This document shows positions 58,360 through 64,000 of a DNA stretch of 64,000 bases, piece after piece; the stretch's first letter is position 1; each line of letters starts with the position of its first letter. The stretch lies in the NCBI RefSeq assembly GCF_003182355.1, contig NZ_QGTW01000002.1:366653-430652 (forward strand). Reading direction: 5' to 3'. The notes beneath the pieces were generated by a model. The model searched no databases and was not told the DNA's origin. It worked only from the letters and a program-made list of their open reading frames with translations. This DNA is from Cytobacillus oceanisediminis. GTDB lineage: Bacteria > Bacillota > Bacilli > Bacillales > Cytobacillaceae. A program made the translations under genes and the position numbers.

Positions 58360-59025
58360 TTGATTATTGGTTTTCTGATCTACTATCGGAAATTTTATAT
58401 CCTCGGGGGCTTCTTAGTTGGAATCTTGCTGCCGGTAGCTTTGTTTCTCGCTAGTATGACTGAAGGCGCAACCAGCGGGCTGCTTTTAGTCATGATGGTT
58501 CCTCCTGAAGTGGTTGTCGGCGTGTCCCTTGGATATGTGATTCAGCGGGCAGTGGATAGAAAACGAGGTACTGTTCAAAGAGGTGCAAAGGCTATAAAGT
58601 ATGGTCTTATTGCCGTATTTACTTTGATGATTGGCTTTATGGCTATTCTTTTCATTCATAAAATGTATTCAAATCATAAATATGAACAATCCATCGAAGA
58701 GAAAAAATATGAACTTCGAAAGCAGTTTGAGGAAGAATTCATGGAAACAGCTTTTGATATGGGAATGAAGAATGATACGTATGTTCTTGGGTTTGAGAGC
58801 GGCATTACGATAGCGGGCTATGAAGATCATGATGGGCTGTTCGCTGAAGGTACGCTCTTTTTCAAAACAAGAGGGAACAAAACTCATACGGAAGATGCTT
58901 TTCAGTCATTTAAGGATGAAATTATCCAGGAGTTTAATCGTATGAAAGATCGTCAAACATACCAGAATTTAAAGTTGAATGATTGGGCAGAAAACAATAT
59001 TCGGATTGTGGTTGTTCCGAAGTAA
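58360..59025 (+). CDS. Hypothetical membrane protein, 5' end possibly frameshifted
   Basis: The open frame encodes 221 residues with about three membrane segments (KFYILGGFLVGILLPVALFL; SGLLLVMMVPPEVVVGVSLG; YGLIAVFTLMIGFMAILFIH) and a soluble C-terminal domain. There is no ribosome site at the TTG 58360. A well-placed AAGGTG precedes ATG 58301, which encodes MMSFLLSAFSVVVLNSISFF and stops exactly at the overlap. A single-base frameshift there would join both frames into one protein of about 240 residues. Confidence 0.6.
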   Translation: MIIGFLIYYRKFYILGGFLVGILLPVALFLASMTEGATSGLLLVMMVPPEVVVGVSLGYVIQRAVDRKRGTVQRGAKAIKYGLIAVFTLMIGFMAILFIHKMYSNHKYEQSIEEKKYELRKQFEEEFMETAFDMGMKNDTYVLGFESGITIAGYEDHDGLFAEGTLFFKTRGNKTHTEDAFQSFKDEIIQEFNRMKDRQTYQNLKLNDWAENNIRIVVVPK

Positions 59026-59031
59026 AAGTCC

Positions 59032-59063
59032 CGAGCCATTGCCTATTGCAATGGCTCTTTTTA
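59032..59063 (+). terminator. Terminator
   Basis: GAGCCATTGC and GCAATGGCTC arms followed by T5. Confidence 0.85.
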
Positions 59064-59333
59064 TGTGTTCGCTAATGAATAAAAAACAAAAACGTAAATC
59101 TAAAAACCTATTAAAAACCCATTGTTTTTACTAAAGTGGTAAATTAATGTAATGTTTCCAAGGGTATTTCTTCACAATCTTTCCTTTGATATAATCCAAT
59201 TGGCAGACAAGGATAAATATAGAAATAAAATCTATCAAATTGCACGAAAATTCCTTGTTTACTGATATAATTAACCATTTTTCATTAGTAAAAAGAGACT
59301 AGATACTTGAAAGCTTAGGAGGAAATATTCATT
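59064..59333 (+). promoter_or_regulatory. Long leader of the first S-layer gene
   Basis: About 270 AT-rich bases with -10-like TATAAT at 59190-59195 and 59266-59271, the latter 20 bases after TTGCAC. Long leaders with several promoters are usual for S-layer genes. AGGAGGA precedes the ATG by 9 bases. Confidence 0.4.
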
Positions 59334-61874
59334 ATGGCTTACCAATCCAAAAATTATAACAAGTTTATGGCATCTGCAATGACAGCTGCAATGGTGGCAA
59401 CTGCAGTTGCTCCATCAGCAGGTTTTGCAGCATCTGATTTTAAAGATGTTTCATCAGACAATTTCTACTATGACTATGTCACTGCACTTGCAGAAGCAAA
59501 CATCATCGATGGCCGTCCTGATGGAACATTTGATTTAGGCGGGCAAATCAATCGTGCTGAAGCTTCCAAAATGGTTGCAAACATTCTTAAGTTAGACACA
59601 GACAGCGCTCCTGCTGCTGATTTTTCAGACGTAGATCAATCTGCATGGTTTGCAGAATACATTAACGCACTATATGCTGAAGACCTGATCAATGGTAAAG
59701 GCGCAGGCAAATTTGATCCAAAAGGAACATTGACTCGCGGTGAATTCGCGAAAATGGTTGTTGATGCTTACGGTTTAACATTAAAAGCTGACGGTCCTAA
59801 AGCAAACTTCACAGATGTACAAGATAGCAAGTGGTACGCAGATTACATTGAGATTCTTTTCTCTCATGGCCTAATCACTGGTACAACCAGCACAACTTTC
59901 TCTCCAGATGCACAAATCAAGCGTGCAGACTTTGCAAAGCTTCTGACTGTAACAGACTGGGAAAAAGGCTCAACGCTTGAGAAGCCTGAAGCAGCTGCAG
60001 CTGAAGTGGAAAGTGTTACTGGCGTAAATGCTAAAACAATTGAAGTGAAATTCACAAAAGCAATCGATGCAGATACATTAAAAACAGCTGCTGGCGCTGA
60101 TGTGATCACTCTAGTAGCAGGCAAAGACGCTGCAAGCGGCGGCACTGTTTCCCAAAAGTTAAGTGCTGACGGAAAAACACTTACTTTTAAAGCTTCTAAC
60201 ATTTTTAAAGGGGACTACACTGTAAAGGTTCCATTTGAAGCGGTTAAGGATGTAGATGGCGGTTTTGTTAAACCTGTTAATGCATCTGTAAACGTTAATG
60301 ATACAGCTGCTCCACTATTGTCATCTGCCAGTTCAACAATTAAAGATACAAAAGATGGCATTAAGAAAATTACTTTAACATTCAATGAAGAGGTTTCTGC
60401 AATTGAAACAGTTAAAATTGGCGGTTCAAACTACACTCCAGTATTAGATGGAAACAAAGCAACTGTAACGGTTGATCTGGATGCAGCTGAATCCCATAAC
60501 GTAACTGTCGTAAAAGCGAAAGATGCTGCTGGAAACGTGAAGGATGTACAAGCTGCTCCATTAGCTGTTTCCGTTGACAATGTGGCTCCTTCCATCACAA
60601 GTGTTAAAGCTGTTGGCGAAAGCCAGGTGAAGGTTACTGTTGATGAAGAGCTTAATGCTGATACTTTAAAGGTTTCTGCTAAAGTCGGCACATATACTGC
60701 TGATATCGTAGAAAAAGTGGAAGTAAATGCGGAGAGCAAAAAAGAATATATCGTCACTTTAGATGGCGACTATTTATTCAAAGCAGGCAACTCTGATACA
60801 GTTACGTTAACAGTTGCAAAAGGTGATCTGGCTGACGAAATCGGCAACACGAATGCAGCTGACATTACAAAGACGGTTGTTGTCAGCAAGGATGCAGCTG
60901 CTCCAGCTCCTGTAAAAGTGGCTACATCTAAAACAGACGGAAAGGTTACCTCTTTCTCTGTTACTTATAATGAAGAAGTGGCTTCTCCTGTTGCAAGCAA
61001 AATTTCCGTTGTGAACGCTAAAGGGGAAATCTTCTCTCAAGATAAAGTTGTGAAGAGTGTGTCCGTAGCATCTGATTCAAAAACAGTTGTCTTCACACTT
61101 GCTGATGATGTAAAAGCTGATACTTACAGCTTAGAATTGGCAGAAGGCTTTGTAGTTGACAAAGCGCTTGCGCCAAACAAGAGTGCGAAATATTCGTTCT
61201 CAGTAGAAGTAACAGAAGATGGCCAGCCAGTTGAAACGACATTTGGAGTGGTTGGAGCAGCTTCTGCTAATAACGTAATCACAGTTGATTTTGGTGCAAA
61301 AGTTAAAGCAACTGGTACAGGTTCTGCTTTAAACCCGGCTGCATACAAAGTAAACGGTGTTACACTACCGACTGAAACTAAAATTGGATTTGCAAGCAGC
61401 AACGGTGTTCTTGACCAGACTACGGTTGAAATTACTCTTCCTGCTGGCTTTGTAAAAGCTGATGATACAAAGGCAATCTTCACTGTTGATGGTGTACAAA
61501 CACTTGATAACAAAGACAGCCTTCCATTCACAACAACTCTAGCAATCACTGACAACACAGCTCCAGAAGTGAAATCAGTCGTTGCGACAGGATTGAAGGA
61601 AGTAACGGTTACTTATTCAGAAGCTATTAGTGTAGCTGCTTTACAAGATGGAACACCTGCCACAATCTCAGACGAAATTGGACTTCTTGACAGCAAAGGT
61701 GCAGCTCTTCAATTCTCTGATTACAAAGTGACTGGAGAAGGTAAGCTAGTCCTTACAGTTGTTGACTCTTCACTTGTTAGCACACTCGTAACAAAGAAAG
61801 TTGACGCTTTGGCTGCTGATATCAAGGACGCAGCAGGAAACGCGCAAAAAGCTGGCTTGACTGTGACAAAGTAA
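59334..61874 (+). CDS. S-layer protein with three SLH domains (first copy)
   Basis: This 846-residue secreted protein has a signal peptide of about 32 residues (ending APSAGFA). Three SLH domains follow (about 33-75, 93-135, 154-198), each with an FKDV/FSDV/FTDV start and a GxFxP-type turn (GTFDLGGQINRAE, GKFDPKGTLTRGE, TTFSPDAQIKRAD). They bind pyruvylated secondary cell wall polymer. The remaining 640 residues are Ig-like and SlpA-type beta repeats with motifs such as DVDGGFVKPVN and TFNEEVSAIETV. A terminator follows, then a paralogue. Confidence 0.95.
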   Translation: MAYQSKNYNKFMASAMTAAMVATAVAPSAGFAASDFKDVSSDNFYYDYVTALAEANIIDGRPDGTFDLGGQINRAEASKMVANILKLDTDSAPAADFSDVDQSAWFAEYINALYAEDLINGKGAGKFDPKGTLTRGEFAKMVVDAYGLTLKADGPKANFTDVQDSKWYADYIEILFSHGLITGTTSTTFSPDAQIKRADFAKLLTVTDWEKGSTLEKPEAAAAEVESVTGVNAKTIEVKFTKAIDADTLKTAAGADVITLVAGKDAASGGTVSQKLSADGKTLTFKASNIFKGDYTVKVPFEAVKDVDGGFVKPVNASVNVNDTAAPLLSSASSTIKDTKDGIKKITLTFNEEVSAIETVKIGGSNYTPVLDGNKATVTVDLDAAESHNVTVVKAKDAAGNVKDVQAAPLAVSVDNVAPSITSVKAVGESQVKVTVDEELNADTLKVSAKVGTYTADIVEKVEVNAESKKEYIVTLDGDYLFKAGNSDTVTLTVAKGDLADEIGNTNAADITKTVVVSKDAAAPAPVKVATSKTDGKVTSFSVTYNEEVASPVASKISVVNAKGEIFSQDKVVKSVSVASDSKTVVFTLADDVKADTYSLELAEGFVVDKALAPNKSAKYSFSVEVTEDGQPVETTFGVVGAASANNVITVDFGAKVKATGTGSALNPAAYKVNGVTLPTETKIGFASSNGVLDQTTVEITLPAGFVKADDTKAIFTVDGVQTLDNKDSLPFTTTLAITDNTAPEVKSVVATGLKEVTVTYSEAISVAALQDGTPATISDEIGLLDSKGAALQFSDYKVTGEGKLVLTVVDSSLVSTLVTKKVDALAADIKDAAGNAQKAGLTVTK

Positions 61875-61886
61875 TAGATTTAAAGA

Positions 61887-61919
61887 TAAGCTCTGCAGAA
61901 TTCTGCAGGGCTTTTTTTA
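61887..61919 (+). terminator. Terminator after the first S-layer gene
   Basis: AGCTCTGCAGAATTCTGCAG and GGGCT form a self-complementary hairpin followed by T7. Confidence 0.85.
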
Positions 61920-62182
61920 ATTAGTGGCACTTTTTTACTAATTCATAGGACAAAATCCATATTTTCCTTTAAAAGTAAAAAAACTACGAATATTGTGTTT
62001 AAACCTTTTTTTGAGTGGTAGATTATTGCAGTAGAGCCAATGTTATTTATTTACATAATACTTGGGAACATTGGTTTTATTCTGGATTCCGCCTCTTTTT
62101 GGGCCTTTTTGGAGCGTTTTTAGTAGTCCGTAGGTTTGCTAGTTTCATTGGTTAGTTTAACTACAAGGAGGAATTTTCAATT
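61920..62182 (+). promoter_or_regulatory. Leader of the second S-layer gene
   Basis: About 260 AT-rich bases with AAGGAGG before the ATG. It shares short matches with the first leader (ATTGTTTTTA-like and GTGGTAAATTA-like tracts), but clear promoter hexamers are not obvious. No gene is supported here. Confidence 0.4.
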
Positions 62183-64000
62183 ATGGCTTATCAATCCAAA
62201 AATTATCGCAAGTTCATCGCATCCAGCATGACAGCAGCAATGGTGGCTGCTGCGGTTGCTCCATCAGCAGGTTTTGCAGCTACTGATTTTAAGGATGTTT
62301 CACCAGATAACTTCTATTATGACTATGTTATGGCACTTGCTGATGCTGACATTATTGATGGCCGTCCTGACGGATCGTTTGATTTAGGCGGAAAGATTAC
62401 TCGTGCGGAAGCTTCCAAAATGGTTGCAAATATCCTAAAGCTGGATACTGACAGTGCACCGGCTGCTGATTTTAAAGATGTGGATCAATCCCTATGGTAT
62501 GCAGAGTATATTAACGCCCTCTATGATGAAGGTCTGATCGACGGAAAGGGTGCAGGCATATTTGATCCAAAGGGAACACTGACTCGCGGCGAATTCGCCA
62601 AAATGGTGGTTGACGCATACGATCTTAGCTTAAATCCTGATGGCCCTAAAGCCAATTTTACAGATGTGAACGAAAGCAAATGGTATGCAGATTATATCGA
62701 AATTCTATATTCCCACGGCTTGGTCACAGGTACAACCAGCACAACCTTCTCTCCTGATGCACAGATCAAGCGTGCAGACTTCGCTAAACTGCTAACGGAA
62801 ACAGATTGGGCAGTAGGTTCTACACTTGAAAAGCCTAATCAAGGCGCCACTGAAGTAGCAAGTGTAACTGGGGTAAACGCAAAAACGATTGAAGTGAAAT
62901 TCACAGAACCAATCGATGCAGATTCCCTAAAAACAGCTGAAGGCAATGATGTGATTACACTTGTTCCGGGGAAGGATGCCGCTAGTGGAGGCACTGTGTC
63001 CCAGGAACTGAGTGAGGATGGAAAAACATTAATCTTTAAAGCGACTGATATTTTTAGCGGTGACTATTTGGTAAAAGTTCCGTTTGAAGCGGTTAAGGAT
63101 GTAGATGGCGAATATGTGAAGCCTATTAATGCACCAGTCAATGTGAACGACAAAACAGCTCCGGTATTAACGTCTGCTACGGCATTGATCAAAGATACAA
63201 GTCAAGGCATTCAGAAGATCACCTTAACGTTCGATGAAGAAGTGACATCGATTGAAACCGTTAAAATAGGCAATGCAAATTACAACGCGAATATTGATGG
63301 AAATAAAGCCACCGTTGATGTAAACCTGAATGCATCTCAATCCCAAAACGTTACAGTCGTTAATGCAAAAGATGCTGCCGGCAATGTAAAGGATGTACAA
63401 GCCACATCATTAGCCGTTACTGTTGACGATGTTGCTCCTTCGGTTACAAATGTTACAGCTGTTGATGAGAACCAGGTGAAGGTAACCGTTGATGAAGAGC
63501 TGAATGGCGATACGTTAGAAGTTACAGGGAAAGTTGGCTCTTTCACAGCTGATATCGTGGAGGCGGTTGAAGTAAATCCAGCAAACCATAAAGAATATTT
63601 CCTTACATTAAATAGCGATTACTTATATAAATCCGGCAACAGTGATACTGTTACTTTAACCTTTGCCAAGGGTGCTCTCGTTGACGAAATGGGCAACACA
63701 AATACATCCGATATCATAAAAACAGTGACTGTTTCCAAAGATGTCACAGCTCCTGCACCGGTTAAAGTGTCCACATCGAAAACAGATGGAAAAGTCACTT
63801 CCTTTTCGGTTACTTATAATGAAGAAGTTGGTTCTCCTGAACTTAGCAAAGTTTCAGTTGTGAACTCGAAAGGGGAAATCCTTTCTGCTCCACAGGTTGT
63901 GGATAGTCTCTCAATGGCTAATGGCTCGAAAACAGTTGTATTCGCCTTGGATCAGGATTTAGCGGCGGATACGTACAATTTTAAATTAGATGAGGGATTT
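62183..64000 (+). CDS. S-layer protein with three SLH domains (second copy, cut by window end)
   Basis: The frame opens at ATG 62183 and is still open at the window edge (606 codons). The N-terminus MAYQSKNYRKFIASSMTAAM is almost the same as in the first copy. Three SLH domains and the first Ig-like repeats follow the same order, for example DVDGEYVKPIN and TFDEEVTSIETV. Differences are spread along the length, so this is a diverged tandem duplicate and not an assembly artefact. The 3' end is outside the window. Confidence 0.95.
   Translation, partial: MAYQSKNYRKFIASSMTAAMVAAAVAPSAGFAATDFKDVSPDNFYYDYVMALADADIIDGRPDGSFDLGGKITRAEASKMVANILKLDTDSAPAADFKDVDQSLWYAEYINALYDEGLIDGKGAGIFDPKGTLTRGEFAKMVVDAYDLSLNPDGPKANFTDVNESKWYADYIEILYSHGLVTGTTSTTFSPDAQIKRADFAKLLTETDWAVGSTLEKPNQGATEVASVTGVNAKTIEVKFTEPIDADSLKTAEGNDVITLVPGKDAASGGTVSQELSEDGKTLIFKATDIFSGDYLVKVPFEAVKDVDGEYVKPINAPVNVNDKTAPVLTSATALIKDTSQGIQKITLTFDEEVTSIETVKIGNANYNANIDGNKATVDVNLNASQSQNVTVVNAKDAAGNVKDVQATSLAVTVDDVAPSVTNVTAVDENQVKVTVDEELNGDTLEVTGKVGSFTADIVEAVEVNPANHKEYFLTLNSDYLYKSGNSDTVTLTFAKGALVDEMGNTNTSDIIKTVTVSKDVTAPAPVKVSTSKTDGKVTSFSVTYNEEVGSPELSKVSVVNSKGEILSAPQVVDSLSMANGSKTVVFALDQDLAADTYNFKLDEGF

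Noticed and set aside
59864-61558. Minus-strand frames inside the S-layer gene
   Set aside because: They are shadows of the low-complexity, Thr/Ala/Val-rich S-layer coding sequence.

Overview
The window is low-GC Firmicutes DNA, most likely from a Bacillaceae chromosome of the Cytobacillus/Mesobacillus/Bacillus type. Supporting signs are strong GGAGG ribosome sites, frequent GTG and TTG starts, CcpA cre sites, a PhoP-type box, a TatAd/TatCd pair, SLH-type S-layer genes and intergenic repeats of the kind common in Bacillus. Genus assignment is inference. No rRNA, tRNA or CRISPR array was seen.

Layout. 1-1,900: small genes of unknown role. 2,077-9,683: an eight-gene operon with all components of the poorly understood enterobacterial yhf cluster (YhfZ, Y, U, T, Php/YhfV, S, X, W) in a different order. 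10,079-15,395: phosphate-starvation and Tat export block (phoD, phoX, a small Cys protein, tatA, tatC), with PhoP-box-like repeats before both phosphatases and a repeat element between tatA and tatC. 15,590-20,314: amino-sugar block (nagB, a deleted nagA remnant, a PTS EIICB, nanE, an RpiR regulator) with a perfect cre site. 20,551-24,110: a LysR regulator with a divergent old-yellow-enzyme gene, then an SdpR/SdpI-like immunity pair with a small zinc-ribbon gene. 24,111-30,300: a structured-RNA candidate, a secreted NucA/NucB-domain protein, a DUF3231 protein, a small lipoprotein-like ORF, and an HxlR regulator with a divergent iron alcohol dehydrogenase. 30,842-32,973: MocR-type regulator and PaiB. 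33,016-42,123: a sigma-54 activator and a catabolic operon behind a textbook -24/-12 promoter (two M20 hydrolases, SSS symporter with small partner, class III aminotransferase, aldehyde dehydrogenase). 43,797-52,386: an abg-like cluster (AbgA, AbgB, AbgT, second AbgA, M20 carbamoylase-like hydrolase, regulator-like protein). 52,400-55,557: an accessory sigma factor with DUF1659, DUF2922, YvrJ and a replication-initiator-like HTH protein, among short-period repeats. 55,778-59,025: a zinc-ribbon/PD-(D/E)XK nuclease and two membrane proteins. 59,334-end: two tandem S-layer genes, the second cut by the window edge.

How the genes work together. Phosphatases with twin-arginine signals are exported by the adjacent Tat pair under phosphate limitation. 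Amino sugars enter through the PTS and pass through NanE and NagB, but the local NagA is broken. The sigma-54 and abg operons both look built for import and stepwise hydrolysis of N-acylated or N-carbamoylated amino compounds, and each carries its own transporter and regulator.

Points most worth a second look: the complete reshuffled yhf operon; a pseudoknotted RNA candidate at 24,464-24,595; four intergenic arrays with strict 20- or 21-bp period but unrelated units; a MITE-like family whose end supplies stop codons of host genes; a leader shared by two units of the sigma-factor locus; and an isolated cre-promoter-terminator unit lacking a recognisable gene.
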